64,000 bases of DNA from NCBI RefSeq assembly GCF_001619985.1, contig NW_017264199.1, positions 434,001 to 498,000 of the forward strand, written 5' to 3'. The first letter of the stretch is position 1. Each line of letters begins with the position of its first letter. Below the pieces are notes generated by a model. That model saw only the letters and a program-made list of their open reading frames with translations, did not search any database and was not told the DNA's origin. Made by a program: the position numbers and the translations under genes. Shown here piece by piece: positions 33,612-46,292 of the stretch. The stretch is from Xylona heveae TC161. Taxonomy: Eukaryota > Ascomycota > Xylonomycetes > Xylonales > Xylonaceae.

Positions 33612-35308
33612 ATGGCTACCACCACCGAATCGACGCCTCTGATGCAGTCCACATCTGCTGGACAAACCACCGGAAGACGCAACAGTATAGAAACAGGAAT
33701 ACGGCCTGCAAGAACTGTCACATTTAGCCCAAGTGTTCTTGGCCCGACCGGCAGCAGCGCAACGACTACCGCTCAGAGACCATCTACCTCCGCATACAGC
33801 CATGCTCCGCAACCAATGCTCTCAGCACTCAATAGCAAACTTAGACGACGTAACAGTCATGGATCTCCTCTGGTTACACCCCAAAATACGCCAGCAGCCA
33901 AGATAGGGCCCCAGCGAACAACCAGAACTGCTCAGAAGTTAAAGCTCCTCCCAAACCCCGAGCTCGAAGAAGAAGAACAAGATGAGGAAAGTGGGCGAGA
34001 TGTATATTCGCAATTTACCCGAATCAAAGATCCTACCGCTCGCAGAGATGCGGCCAGGTTAGGCAAAGCAGACCGAGACAAGCTTCCGCGAGTTACAGCT
34101 TATTGTACGGCCAACGCATACCAACTGGAAGGGCTGGTTAGGTTTCTCAAAGGCAAGGCTAGATCGCGAGGAGCCATGCCCAAGTTAATCGACGAATGTG
34201 TCTATACGCCTTACAATTATGGCAGGTCCCCAATGGACAAAGAGCCAGATGGGTCTATGGAACCGAGGTCATCTCGAAGCCAACATAATGAGGAAGACCG
34301 GCCGCAGATGCGTGAGAGGAGGTTCTCTGATAGTGAGCTTGAAGTGGAAGGCAATACAAAGAGTCGACGAGATGACCTGATTGACTTGCACACTGAAGGA
34401 GGAGACACGACGCTTGCTACTGGCGAGCACGACGAGGTGCACAGAACAGATGACGTACGGGGGGATACGGTCGACTTTGATACCGAAGTCCACACCCCTG
34501 AAGTGTTTCTATTCAACTACGGCACTGTCGTCATTTGGGGTATGACCCTCAAACAGGAACAGCGATTTCTGAAAGAGATTGCGAAGTTCGAACAGGAGAA
34601 GCTCAGCCAGGACGACGTGCAAACAGAAGACTTCAACTTTTACTACACCCGAGACTATCAAGCGCGAATCTACAATGACTTTATCAGTTTACGAGACAAG
34701 AGAAATTACATGACCAAGCTGGCAATCAGCCACGCGCTTGCTCAGAGTGTCAAGGTGGGTTTATCTCTTTCTGCCATGTATATTGAAATGACCCCGGCGG
34801 CGCTAAGACTTCACCTCTAGACTTCGCTTTTTGAAGATTTGGTTGACAACACCATTGAAATGACCAAAGACATTCCCGAGCGGATTGCATTGGAAGGGAA
34901 AGTCAACCTGACACGGCGTCAACTAAATATGCAGATTGGCGAGCTGTTCATTCTCCGCATCAATATTCATTTACAAGGTTCCGTGCTAGACTCGCCCGAA
35001 CTCATGTGGGCTGAGCCTCAGCTAGAACCCATCTATGTCGCTGTTCGAAGCTATCTGGAAATGGACCAACGAGTTGGGCTTCTTACGGAACGTTTAGATG
35101 TTATTGCTGATTTGCTTGCTGTGCTCCGTGATCAGCAGACGCATACTCATGGCGAATATTTAGAGTGGATTGGTATGTTTGCTTCTTATGAGGTTTATTG
35201 GTTCACCGCTAACATCTATGCGTTCACCTAGTCATCGTTCTCATTGCGGCTGAGATCCTTGTTGCTGCTATTAACATTGTTGTCGACCTTTATGCTGGCG
35301 TTGACTAG
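33612..35308 (+). CDS. Rmd1/RMND1 family (DUF155) membrane protein, Sif2-like
   Basis: Three exons, 33612-34754, 34821-35172 and 35232-35308, give 523 aa. The N-terminal about 150 residues are low-complexity (Ser/Thr-rich, acidic EEEEQDEE). The DUF155 domain begins near DKLPRVTAYCTANAYQLEGLVRFL, is interrupted by a long charged insert (about residues 215-290), and resumes with EVFLFNYGTVVIWGM and FNFYYTRDYQARIYNDFISL. It continues to QIGELFILRINIHLQGS. The last exon encodes a transmembrane helix (VIVLIAAEILVAAINIVVDL). Relatives are S. cerevisiae Rmd1/Rmd8 and fission yeast Sad1-interacting factor 2. The biochemical role is unclear; membrane anchoring at the C-terminus is seen. Confidence 0.9.
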
Positions 35309-36267
35309 GGAATGAGCGAATCTTTACCATATGCTTGCTATTGCCCTTTGTCTGAACTCTTCGCGTCTTGTTGAATACTCTTCATTTGTGCTCTGGGATT
35401 TGGTCTGAGGTATTCAAGGGATATGTGGAAAATTTGGTTTGTAGATACTACATTTCTTTTCTTTCTTGTAATACTTTTCAGAGCGCATTCTTTTTCTCTC
35501 CTTGTTCCTTTCTTTTAATGCGGCGGGTAGTTGATTAGGTCCGAGCACGAAGCTCTTATGGACAGCGACCCTGCAAGATTGACAGTATTGGCCACCTAAA
35601 ACTCTATAGTCCTTAATACTGTCATGTAATTATTTACTATGTGGAGCACATTGACGACGTGGGTCGAAAGAGGAATAGAGATTCTGATCCACTGCTTGCC
35701 GTTGCAGCGGCTTTTGCTTGTTACATGATAGTGAAAAATTGTCTCAGAATGAAGAATGTTCGGTCGAAAGTAGAGATCCAAGTGAATTGAATGTAATGTT
35801 TTGAGCGACCTGACCACATAGACTGTCCATCCTCAATCGCCCGGGCAAGATTCAATTATATCATCACAAACATCAAGCGCAGTGTATTTACCATTTTCTT
35901 CTTCACTTACAGCATCACCCTTTCTTGATAACGCAAGTTCCGCTAGATCTTGATGCCTCACCATCGCCAAATGGATGCTCGGGACACGCGGAGCAACCGC
36001 CGAGAGGGCGAGAAGGAGACACAACGCCGCACAGGAACCAGCCGACCACTACGGAACGGAACGAGGGATCGACAGCCACAGGTCCTGCGACGCCCTGCTC
36101 ACCATCCACTTTCTCACAACTTACCATCTTCTCCTCATCCCGCCATTTCCAACGTTCTACATCAAAACTCCTCATCCTCTTTCGATAATCCCTCGACCAA
36201 TTTCCATCCAGTCCCAATCGGCATCCAAAAAAAGGTCAAAGCTCTCTTTGAGCTCACCTTGCCAGAA
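35309..36267. other. Intergenic, tandem gap before Nhp10-like gene
   Basis: About 960 bp. ORFs at 35915-36423 overlap each other on both strands and none has a recognisable domain. It probably contains the 5' leader of the next gene. Confidence 0.5.
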
Positions 36268-37574
36268 ATGCCTCCGAGCAGTAAGTTTCTCCTACTTCTA
36301 GAGGGCGCGTCATTGAACGAGTCGGTCATCTTGTCAAACTCTACCCATATTCGGCGGCGGACAGCTTCCCAGCACCCGCCCAGAAATCACCTAAATAGCT
36401 TGACTGCAACTTTGACCTTTTGACGTGCGAATCCCACGCAATACTACCAAGCTCTCAAAAGCAACTACGAATACTAATTCAGATGGGCCTATAGGCGCTA
36501 TTCCGGGCCCGCTTCCGCCGTCGGTGGAGCAAGCATACCGACGCAAATGTGCAGATCTCAAACGGCGCATGAACGAAGTCGAAGACTCCAACGATGCTTT
36601 CCGACTGCGAAAGATCCGACTCAACCGTGGCGTGACCAAGATGCGCCTTGAGCGCGCATTTCTCCTCGAGCAACTGGCGCGCCGAACCGACAAGGCTGCT
36701 ATCATGGATGGCGAAGAGACGAGCGGGAGTGAGGACGCACCACCAACTGTATGTCCAGATGTCCCCTTCTCACCGTTCAACACTATACTACGACGCTACC
36801 CTTGTTCTCTCGATGCCTTTGCTGTCTCCCTTCAATTTTCCCGTTCATTCCGTCGCTTCACACCGTCATAACTAACATTCTGCGTAGCCTAAGGACAAAC
36901 CTCTCCGCAGCAAACGGTCTCACCGCGCTGCACAAGCACATGCACCTCCGTCGCCGCCTCTTCCGGGAGCTACTGGTCGCGCCAGCTCTTCCGCTATGAC
37001 GCCTCCCCCAGCTGAGAAGAAGGAAAAGTCGTCTCGAAAATCCACATCCCGCGCCCGCGGCGCCGCCGACAAGGCGAGTAAGGAGGGATCGTCTACCAAG
37101 AAGAGCAGAGCAGCATCAAGATCCAGATACTCGAAGAAGACTCGCAGCCCTGCGCGTCCGCCTGCTGGGTTCCGCACATTCCGAGCATCAACACTCCCTT
37201 CACTCCGCGAAAAGCTTCCGGACGCAAGCGAGGCACAATTGGATGAGGGTATCGAGGAGGCATGGCGGGACCTTGCGCCTGAGGAGCGACAATCGTTTGT
37301 CACAGAGGAGGAAGAGAACAACGCCGAAGAATTAGCAGACCGGGAAGACGAAGAAGCGGAAGACGTCGAGAATGGCGAAAATCCAGAGGACGAAGATGTC
37401 GACGTGGATGAGAAGAAGGCAGCTGATGGAACAAAGAAAGAGAAACACGTCAAAGATGAGAACGCCATGGATGTGGATGAAGATGCTGGCTCTCCAGCGC
37501 CCGCAGCGGATGAAGATAAGGACGCCGACGAGAAGAAGCCAGAAGCCGGTGGTTTTACTGCCGTGAATCGATAG
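36268..37574 (+). CDS. HMG-box-like chromatin protein, Nhp10-type (probable INO80 subunit)
   Basis: Three exons give 328 aa: a 13-nt coding first exon 36268-36280, then 36462-36748 and 36888-37574. After MPPS come GAIPGPLPPSVEQAYRRKC and a predicted coiled coil (DLKRRMNEVEDSNDAFRLRKIRL) with RLERAFLLEQLARR, a pattern known from fungal Nhp10-like INO80 components. A basic Ser/Lys linker follows (KKEKSSRKSTSRARG). Next is a divergent HMG-box-like segment (GFRTFRASTLPSLREK...AWRDLAPEERQSF), and the C-terminus is strongly acidic (EEAEDVENGENPEDEDVDVDE). The splice choice at 36462 is set by phase: the more obvious acceptors would break the frame. The INO80 role is inferred from family resemblance. 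Confidence 0.82.
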
Positions 37575-39574
37575 AGGCAGGCTTTTTGCAGCCTTTCGCC
37601 CAGGTCTGCCGACGTGTTTCGCTGTCTCGTGTTTTAGCATTTCTTGCACATTTGGCAAATGCAACGGTGAACGTTTAAAACACCGTTGTCCATGATGGAT
37701 TTGATTTGCCACGGAACAGGTGTGGCTTGTCATCACATTAAAGCATGCAGATGGATACGTGTCAAAGGTTGAAGCCACCTTGAAGCCGATGACACAGAAG
37801 ACGTGATCATGTGTGTGGCCATACCTGGACTCGACAGGAAAGGACTTGGCTGGCATAACCTGAGTTCATGCGAGATGTCGGCACCAGCATTTGTATTGTT
37901 CCTTTTTTCCACCTTTTCCAAAATTTTCACAGAAAGCTTACATGTTTGTGCGAAAAGCATGCATTAGTGTTCCTCCCCTTTCCTTTAAAATTGTGGTTTT
38001 CGTTCCCCCTTCTTTTCCCTTTCCCTCTGTCATCTGCTTTTCTTTTTCCTTTACAAGGCTTTTCTTTGTCTCCTTTTATGGCTCTCTCACTGGTTCTTGT
38101 TTCTTCTCTTCGGCGTTGTTGAAAAATGGGTGATATCAACTGTGTACACTAGCAAGGGCGATGATGATATCAGATTTCAATAATGGACATGGCATGGTTA
38201 CTAATTGTTTGTTCGGTCACAGCTTTCCAAAAAAAAATTTAGTTGTATTCTCTGATAATTTCTGTTAATTTGATCCACGATGTGAACTATGTTCATGTTT
38301 TCTGTCAATCTAAATCAAGCTACCCTTCTTGTTCCTTCTGGTCGTCATCCCCCCTTCCCTTTCACACAGCTTATCGGACATGCCTAATACATTTCCACCT
38401 CCCCCCACAATCTATACATTTCTCTGACTTTTTGCCTGCATCGCTATCCTTTGCACTCACACTTATGCATGCTGCACAACGATAACTTGCATAAAATACC
38501 CTCGTGATGCTGCTCCTCTGACGTGCCCGAGATATGGCAGCGCTGTACGTATATTACATGGAGATAAGCATTTCTGTTCCACCCAAACGACATGAATGTC
38601 TCAAGATAAGGATTGATTGAGCAATAAGCAGCATAGAAAGCAGAATATAAGATGGTGGTGTCCCATGAAAAGATGGTGTAGGGAAAAAGTAAAGTACGTG
38701 TGTTGTTGCCAAAGTATCTCGTCCGAAATAGAGTAGTAAGTAATAATGCACTATATATACTGGATTAGTTGTATTTTGACCACTAACCAGTTGAAAAATT
38801 AACACTAGTCCCGCGGGTGGCTCACTGTACTGTAGTTATCCTCGGAGCCAGTACGGAGTTTCTCCAGAGAAGAATACCACTAAACTTATAAAACTACAGG
38901 TAATGGGACGTACAACACAGAGAGGTAGAGTACAACATAAGTTACGCCCTCTCTCCGACGCCACCACACACCGCCTATCTCTTATCGCAACATCGCCGCC
39001 ACCCGTCAACCATCGCCCCTCTGACGTTTCCGTGTGTGGTCCTGTCAACTTTCTTCCACCCTCCAAAGTCTCAACACTGCATTGTGTCACACACACACAC
39101 ACACACACACACACAAGGCTTTGTGATTTCACTTTCGAGCCACCTCCAGATACGTTCTGCAGAAGAATATCTTTTTAATGTGAGTGTCAATTGTTCTTTA
39201 CATATCTCTATTCACGTCCTCCACGTTCGTCAACCCCTCGTTTCATTTGCCCCTCCCTTTCCACACCGCTCTAGTTTATACATCTAGTCCTTCTCCACTA
39301 TTCTACTTCTTTTGCTATACTCTGGGGTATTATTTGTTTTACCTGTCATCTCATTTGTGTCTAATTGCCCCTCTTGCTCTTCTTGCGCCTCCTCTTCTTC
39401 CTAGAGACCTTGGAAGATCCCAACTCTCCAAAGCACGTCCTGATCCGCCTCAATTACAAGCCCCTAACTTCCAGGAAACAAGCAATAGCCATATCATTCC
39501 TTCATACTAATCAACTACGCTCCAGACACGGGCAAAAAAAGAAAGGAAAAAAAAAAATCGCAGTACATACTCCA
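37575..39574. other. Intergenic with CA microsatellite and pyrimidine-rich leader
   Basis: 2 kb between the Nhp10-like gene and the amidotransferase. Pyrimidine-rich tracts lie at about 37990-38110 and 39190-39410, with (CA)14 at 39088-39115. A minimal ATG-TGA start-stop element at 39178-39183 would act as an upstream ORF if transcribed. No gene was accepted. Confidence 0.5.
39088..39115. repeat. (CA)14 microsatellite
   Basis: Uninterrupted CA dinucleotide run of 28 nt. Confidence 0.95.
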
Positions 39575-40520
39575 ATGCGCCCACCACTCCGCATCGCCGT
39601 CCTCGAATGCGACAAGCCGCCGGATGAAGCCAACGAGCGTCACGGCGGCTACGGCGGACTCTTTGGCGAACTCATCCGCGCTGGCGCCGACGCATTGGGC
39701 CAACCGGACGTGTTATCATCGACCAAGGGCCTTGAAATTACAAAATGGGACGTGCTGCGCGAAGAACGATATCCTGAGCTTGACGATATCGACGCCATTC
39801 TTTTGACTGGATCTAGTACGTCCTTTGTGTCCCCTTCCCTCCTTTCCCTTTCCCTTCCCTTCCCTTTCACTCCCTCCTCTTTTTCTCTCCTTTATCAGTA
39901 TCCCTCCTCTCTCCTTTCCCAGTATCCCTCTTCTCTCCCAATATCACTATCACAATCACATCCACTCACAATCCATCCACACTAACAACCGCCATTCTCT
40001 AGAGCAAAACGCATTCGACAACGCGCCGTGGATCCACAAACTCGTCGCCTACGTGCAGCGCGTGCTCGCGCAATCCCGCGTGCGCATCATCGGCATCTGT
40101 TTCGGCCACCAGATCGTCGGCCGGGCCATGGGCGTCAAAGTGGACCGCAGCACCCAAGGATGGGAAATCTCCGTGTGTCCCATGCAACTGTCCCCGCGGG
40201 GCAAGCAGCTGTTCCAAAAGGAACACATCAATCTGTTCCAAATGCATCGAGATATCGTCTACGAGTACCCTCCCGGTGTCGAGCCCCTGGGGTATAGCCC
40301 CAAATGCGCCGTGCACGGCATGTATGCGCCCGGCCGCCTGATCACGGTGCAAGGCCATCCGGAATTCACGGCGGAGATTATGCGCGAGATGCTGGTCAAG
40401 AGACATGCTGCTGGCGTGTTTGACGATGAAATGTACAATGATGCCATGGCCCGCGTGGACAATGCGCATGATGGCGTCGGCGTCGCGGCTTCGTTTTTGA
40501 GGTTTTTGCTAGAGGATTAG
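39575..40520 (+). CDS. Class I glutamine amidotransferase-like protein
   Basis: Two exons, 39575-39815 and 40003-40520, give 252 aa. The class I GATase triad is present: nucleophile Cys in GICFGHQ, with His and Glu in QGHPEFT. The N-terminus (LRIAVLECDKPP) and HGGYGGLFGEL fit the stand-alone GMP-synthase-like group (S. cerevisiae YLR126C, plant GGP-like proteins). There is no synthetase domain. It may hydrolyse gamma-glutamyl bonds or glutamine, but the substrate is unknown. The start ATG at 39575 is the first in frame; the frame is open upstream but without ATG. A pyrimidine-rich 187-nt intron sits before the catalytic half. Confidence 0.93.
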
Positions 40521-41181
40521 AGGTTTCTTATCTCTAGTCAACGGGTCTCTCTGCTTCTATTCAAGGATCTCTTTGCTTCTATTAAGGGGCTCTCTCTGCT
40601 AGATTTGGATTTGGATTTGGATTTGGCATTTACGATCCCCGTGTGGGTACGCCAGGCCAGTTTTTGAGGGGTTGGCTTTCCCACGGATTTGATTTTGATG
40701 ACTGAATGTGTTTTTTTTTTCTTGGATACACCACTGTTGAGACACAGATAGTATCCATACCAGTGATGCTGTCTGAGGTTCTCTCCTTTTCCGATATTAC
40801 CCATCCATATATATAGTGTTTTTTTTTAATTGAGCAGTTTATAGCCAGACTAAGCATTGGATGAATGAGGAGAATATAGAGCAATGTACATATTTTCACT
40901 CTACGAAAGTTTCAAGTAGATGAATCCCCGTGACAATTCTTTGATGCATAGTCCATTGGCTGGAATTTATTTGCCAATTCTCATTTTTGAAGGAATTGTG
41001 TAATGCAATACGGAGTATGTCAGATGTTAAGTGAAGCGATACATACAAAGGGGGAAGGGTGAAAAAAGGGTGAAAAAAAATCGAAGAAAACCTTCTGTGA
41101 AATCATGCCTAATGCTACTTGAAACATCAAATCTCTTTTTTTTTAGACAAAAGCACTCCTGCGTCCCGTGCTAGAAATCGT
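40521..41181. other. Convergent 3' intergenic region with short repeats
   Basis: About 660 bp between the amidotransferase and cct8. It contains imperfect TCTCT(C/T)TGCTTCTATT repeats (about 40540-40600) and (GATTTG)4 at 40602-40625. Otherwise it is AT-rich. Confidence 0.55.
40602..40625. repeat. (GATTTG)4 hexanucleotide repeat
   Basis: Four perfect consecutive units in the 3' flank of the amidotransferase gene. Confidence 0.9.
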
Positions 41182-43069
41182 TTAATCCTCGTCCCAGTTG
41201 GGATTGGGACCCGGGGGTTTGGGACCGCCAGCCTGTCGCGCGACGATGATCTGGTCGACGCCAAGGACTGTGCGGGCAGCTTCGGTGGCGAGCTTGATCG
41301 CCCAGGCCTTGGAGACCATGAGGTCGAGGATACCGTTAGCCTTGGCATCGAGGACGCCTGTGCTGTCGTCGTTCTCGACATCGACACCGGCAGTCCAGGC
41401 ATCCTCGCGCTTGTGGTGGTGGGCGGCGTACAGTCTGCTCAAGACCTCGGTGGCGTCGAGACCAGCGCTCTCGGCAAGAGTGCGGGGGATGACCTCGAAG
41501 GCTTCGGCGTACTTTTTGATGGAATACTGGGGCAAGCCGGGAGTCTTGTCGCCAAAGGCGGTGATGCGTTCGATGAGCTGCATTTCGGTGGCGCCGGCGC
41601 CCGGGACGAGGCGAGCGTCGCGGGTGATGGCCTTGACGACGTTGACGCCGTCATCAACGGCACGCTCAATGTCGTCGAGATGGTTCTGGGTGGCGCCGCG
41701 AATAACGAGGGTCGCAGTGCGCGTGGCTTCGCTTTCCTGGCGGAAGACGGTGACGCGGTCGCCGCCAATCTCGAGGGTCTCGACAACATCGACGTTGCCC
41801 ATTTCGTCGGGCATGGGGGCGCCAAGGCGAGCGAGCGGGGTGGCGCCCACGACGCGGCACAGACGGCGCAGCTCGAATTTGCTGAGAACCTTGATCACGA
41901 GAATGCCGAAGCGGTTGAGGTAGTGCATGGCAAGTTCGCCGACGGTGGCGCCGGCCACAACGACGCGGAGTCCGGAGTCGTAGAGTTCCTTGATGGCGCT
42001 CTCGAGCTGGCTTTCTTCGCCCTTGGTGAAGTCCAGCATCTCTTGGGCGTTCTTCAGCAGCACGGTGCCCTTGGTCTCGGTCTGGCTGATGTCGATCGGG
42101 CATGAGAAGACGCCGACCTTGGCCTTCTTCGCCTTCTTCACGGAGCCGTCGGGCTCTCGGCCGAAAACCATTCCTTTGACTACTCGGCTCTGCTCAATGC
42201 TGCCGCCCATAATCTTCACGACGCGGATGTTGTCGACGTTGAAGTTGGCCGGGTTCTTGGGAAGCACGGCGAGAACGGCCTCGGCGACGAGGTCCGCCAG
42301 GAGGTCCTCGGTGCCAGCTTGTTTCGAGGCCACGACGGTACGGATGGCTTTGCTGAGCTCGGACTGGGAGCGCATGTCGGTGACTTTATCGACTTCGAGA
42401 TCTGCGAGTGTAGAGCAAGTAGAGTTAGAGGTTGTTGTTTATGGGATTTTCAAAACCTTGCAGGATGTGGAAATGAGGGGATGAAACATGGAAGATAAAC
42501 GTGAAACTTGATAGTCATACCTTCAAGAGCCTTCAATGCAAACTCCTGCGCCTTCTCGTAGCCCTGCATGACATCGGCCGACTTTAGGCCCATTCGTAAA
42601 AGGTCCTCTGCCTTTCGGAGAAGCTCGCCGGCCAACACAATAACGAGATTTGTTCCGTCACCCATCTCAGCTTCCTGCTGCTGACTGGCCATGACCAAAA
42701 GCTTGGCAGCCGGATGCACCACATCGAGTTCTCTTAATATCGTCGCAGCGTCCGAGGTCAGGACCATCTTCTGCAGGTGGTTGATGACAATCTTGTTGCG
42801 GCCATGCGGACCCAGGGAAGACTGCACCGTCTGGGCGATGGTTCTGCAGGCATCAATGTTTCGGAGGACGGCTCCATCTTCGCTATCGTAGCTGTAACGC
42901 AATCTCTGTTAGCCTTGTACACTTTGATTTCAAATGCCCTGACAGTATGTGATGAGAGCTTGAGGCAGGTTGGAAGGACCCATCGGCCGCTGTCGGTGAT
43001 GAAATCGTACTTTTGATAACCCTGCTTGAACAGGCCGCTGTTGGGCGCGGTCGGTATTGAGAGAGACAT
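41182..43069 (-). CDS. cct8: Chaperonin CCT/TRiC subunit theta (Cct8)
   Basis: Subunit of the hetero-oligomeric cytosolic chaperonin that folds actin, tubulin and WD40 proteins using ATP. Three exons: 43069-43011, then about 42892-42528 and about 42404-41182. Together they cover the full subunit (about 550 aa), starting MSLSIPTAPNSGLFKQGYQ and ending GPKPPGPNPNWDED. Group II chaperonin motifs seen are SSLGPHGRNKIVINH, VLTSDAATILREL and the ATPase segment EMGDGTNLVIVLAGELL. The later PGAGATEMQL and AVDDGVNVVKAI fit theta. A long antisense ORF over the last exon is a composition artefact. The gene is in tandem with OMA1, about 420 bp upstream of the end of that gene. Confidence 0.97.
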
Positions 43070-43491
43070 GTTGAAGCAAGTTGTAGCTTTTCACAGAATT
43101 GAATCCAAGCTACAACAGGGAGAAAATGAAATTGTAGCTGGAAATTATTCTGTTGCGGTGTCTGGCGTCTCCGGACTCTCTAGATTGTCCCACGCGCGCC
43201 GCTTAATTATGCGAACTTTGGCTGTTCCCCCCAAATCTCCATTTTCTTGGCGAATCACGATTCACCCCGACGCGAGGACCAGCTCTGCTATACAGCACCA
43301 CTTCATAATCAAAGGGAAACAGCAGATAACTAGGACGCAAGACTGCCTAGATGCTTTCGAAAATTTACAAAGGTGGTTTGGATATATCTACCTTAGGATG
43401 TTGAGTGGATATCAATAATATTAAAATTACACTGCAATTCAAGGCCAGTGAACACCAATTTCGCCCGCCAATATACCCCCTAATGATGCCT
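43070..43491. promoter_or_regulatory. cct8 promoter / OMA1 3' flank
   Basis: About 420 bp, carrying the promoter of the minus-strand cct8 gene. No specific heat-shock element array was recognised with confidence. Confidence 0.4.
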
Positions 43492-45302
43492 TTACCAAAC
43501 CACCTGGTTGAAGGCTCGCTTGAAATCTTCCGCTGTCAAAGAATGTCAGCGAAACGGCAAAGTTTCATATAATTTAGCATGGCATTTACCGTATCCCAAG
43601 GTGCTCGAACAGTCTGATGCAGAAGCCTTTTGCTCAGCTTCTGGTAACCTAAAATGATCAGTCAGCTTTAGCACTTGATTGGTAAATGAGCCTATGAGAC
43701 GAACCATTCACGGATGTTCCCTACACGGTTATGACTCTGTATGAGTTAGCTTTGGATATCGCTGAGCATAGAGATTATTTTGCATACCGAGGGATGTGTT
43801 GAGAGAAACTGCGGCGGAGCATACTTCTCTGCCTTTTGCATACGTTGCCAACTGCAAAAGTCAATAAGATATGCGTTTATGCAATATTTCAGGCACTTAC
43901 AGTCCAACAGCGGCATCGGGATTGTAACAGCTCTGGGCCATCAACACTGGAATAGGATCAGTATCATGTTACCATCAACTAGGCTAAGAATCGTCCCCAT
44001 ACTTAGACCGATGTAGTCGGCTTCAGTCTGTAGGGAAATGGTATTAGCCTCGCTAGTCTCCCCAGGTTTGTGGAATGATGAATACCTCTTGGGCTCGTGA
44101 GCCGGGCTTCTCATAGACCAAGTCCAACAAAATTCTACTCGCGAAATCCGGAGTTTGAAACAAGAACGTAAATAGAGTCATAAACACCATCATCCAAATG
44201 CTCTGGCTCATACGTTCTGCCATGTGATGTGCCATATTGTGAGCAATTTCGTGACCCAGCACTGTAGCCAGGCCATCATCATCTTGACAAACGGGAAGAA
44301 GTCCACTGAAAACAAAAACCTTGCCACTATGACCGGTCAATTTTACAAGTTCGCGGAATTGCAAGGCCTATGAACTTTGCCAATACGTACCCGGGAATGA
44401 CAAAGGCGTTTATCTGATTGGGGTCATCAATGACATGAACCTCCCAATTTGCACTCTGCAAGCCAGTGGCAGGAATCAATCTCTCCATCACACGTCTCAC
44501 CATACGCGTATGTGGATTCCAGGCTGGCAGGATTTGTTGCTGATATTGCTGCATAATTTGTTGATATTGTTGCCTCCCGAGCTCCTCTTCAGTCTCAGAC
44601 GAGAACACATTGAAACGTCTTCTCCCAGATACCTACAATGTATCGTCAGCCGGAAAAATATAAAATTAAATAAAACGATTTCCGAATAATAGATGAACCG
44701 TGAACCAGATTGTACATCCTACTGCGGAGTTCCGCCCAGCGATCAAAGGTCAGGGAGAAACTCACGGGTACTTCTTCAAGATTCAATACGTAGAAAAGCA
44801 CCATTAACGTGGCCACGATACCCAAGCTGTACCGATAAGTGGGGTTGGATAACAGATTCTTTACGTTGTGCCCGGTGCTGCCGTATGAGGACGACTCCTG
44901 GCCAAAGCGTCGATACTTTGGACCCCCTGGAAAGCCAAAGCCAGAAATTGATCGAGTTTGGTAGGTATTGAAAGCATTATGCTTCCATTGAACTCCTACA
45001 CGGCCGGGGCTTGTAAAGAGTATAGTTGATGGATGCTTCGGTGACTGGGAATTTCGCAAGTGGAAATCCTGCTGAGCCTCTTTGAAAGTCAAGGAAATTT
45101 TGTGTGCAGGGGATACATAGTTTCTGAGAAACGGTGGCTGCTTCTGAGGGTGCCTCAATATTGATGTATGTTGGGATGACCGCAATAAAGGTACTTTTGA
45201 TCCGAGTCCCAGCTTCATTGCGGAGTCGAGACTGGTGAGGGGAAGAGCTGACAGCCTCACAACGCCTCTCGCAGCACCAATCGAGACTATTGACGCGCTC
45301 AT
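43492..45302 (-). CDS. oma1: Mitochondrial inner-membrane metalloprotease OMA1 (M48 family)
   Basis: Stress-activated zinc protease of the inner membrane, part of mitochondrial quality control. About seven exons. The long first exon (from ATG 45302, MSASIVSIGAARGVVRLS) encodes an Arg/Ser-rich presequence and a membrane segment (YSLGIVATLMVLFYVLNLEEVPV). Next comes RRRFNVFSSETEEELGRQQYQQ, the typical OMA1/M48C opening, then NAFVIPGG and FVFSGLL. The HExxH motif is HEIAH, in ATVLGHEIAHNMAHH, and the third zinc ligand Glu is in the spliced segment TEADYIGL. Small C-terminal exons encode MAQSCYNPDAAVGLW and STHPSSHNRV, ending AEDFKRAFNQVVW at 43492. An upstream extension of the frame has no ATG. 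Confidence 0.94.
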
Positions 45303-46292
45303 GGTAATATTTGACGTGACAGTCACGTCAAATACGCCCGGAATAGTAGCTTCCAAGTCAAGAGGTCGTTAGATCAGCGTTCTTTGAAAGCATTTAGAAA
45401 AGTCAAGAAAACGTAAAATTGACCAATTCCAAGAAAGTATTTAGATGTGCTCGCCTGCAGGAATTAGATTAATCAATGTATAAAAGTACTAACGCGTGAA
45501 CAACTACAGGACATATCATGAGCTTATTTTTGAGCTTACGGTATTGTTGTTCTTGGTGACGTTGAGGTCCACCTTCTGAGCGGCATATGCCGCCTTGCGT
45601 ATAATATACCAAGTTCAAACCAGCAAACTAGCACTGAGACCAATCTCTCTTGCAACATATGATTGTATGGCCGAGATCAAGACTCATTACATTCCAAATA
45701 TATATATCCATTTGCTCAGGAATGTCTATCAATCTATACATTCTTCTAACCTGTGAATCTATATAATGTATACGCCTTGCTCTTTGAAACAATACATCTA
45801 AAGCTCCGAAATCGCGCTCAAACGTTAGCCAAACATTAAACCCTTCCCCATCACCTAGAAATGAGAAATATGACCTAGAAAGCTAGCTCTAGAGGTTACA
45901 GTCAAAAAAAAAACCCCCCCTCTTCTAAGAAAGGCAGAGCATCCTCCCAGTATAAAGCAAGCTTACTGATCTAATATCAACGATCCTGTATCCCGACAAC
46001 CCGCTTTCTATATAAACCGAAATTAATCCCAATAGCCGCCTTTAATACATCTGAACCGTCAAAGCATGTTTTGGTCCGCAAAATCAATGTAGCCAAACGC
46101 CAAAATGATCTAACCATATGAGGTATCAATGACTCGCAAACCTCAAAAATCTCAAAAAAAACGCACGCTTTGAAATATGACAACTGATAAAATTTCCTGA
46201 GAGCAAAGCCACCAAAGCAAAGGATATCCGAACCGACAGGGAAAGAGAAAATATGAACAAAAGCTCATCAATGTGTGATATGATATTCAGCT
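45303..46292. other. Intergenic, OMA1 promoter and scaffold 3' flank
   Basis: About 1 kb of AT-rich sequence with an A10C7-like run near 45906-45922. Several 5-7 nt AT repeats are present. No gene was recognised. Confidence 0.5.

Noticed and set aside
41119-42105. 328-codon plus-strand ORF opposite cct8
   Set aside because: It lies antisense to a clearly conserved chaperonin exon. It is a by-product of that exon's biased codon use and has no recognisable domain.
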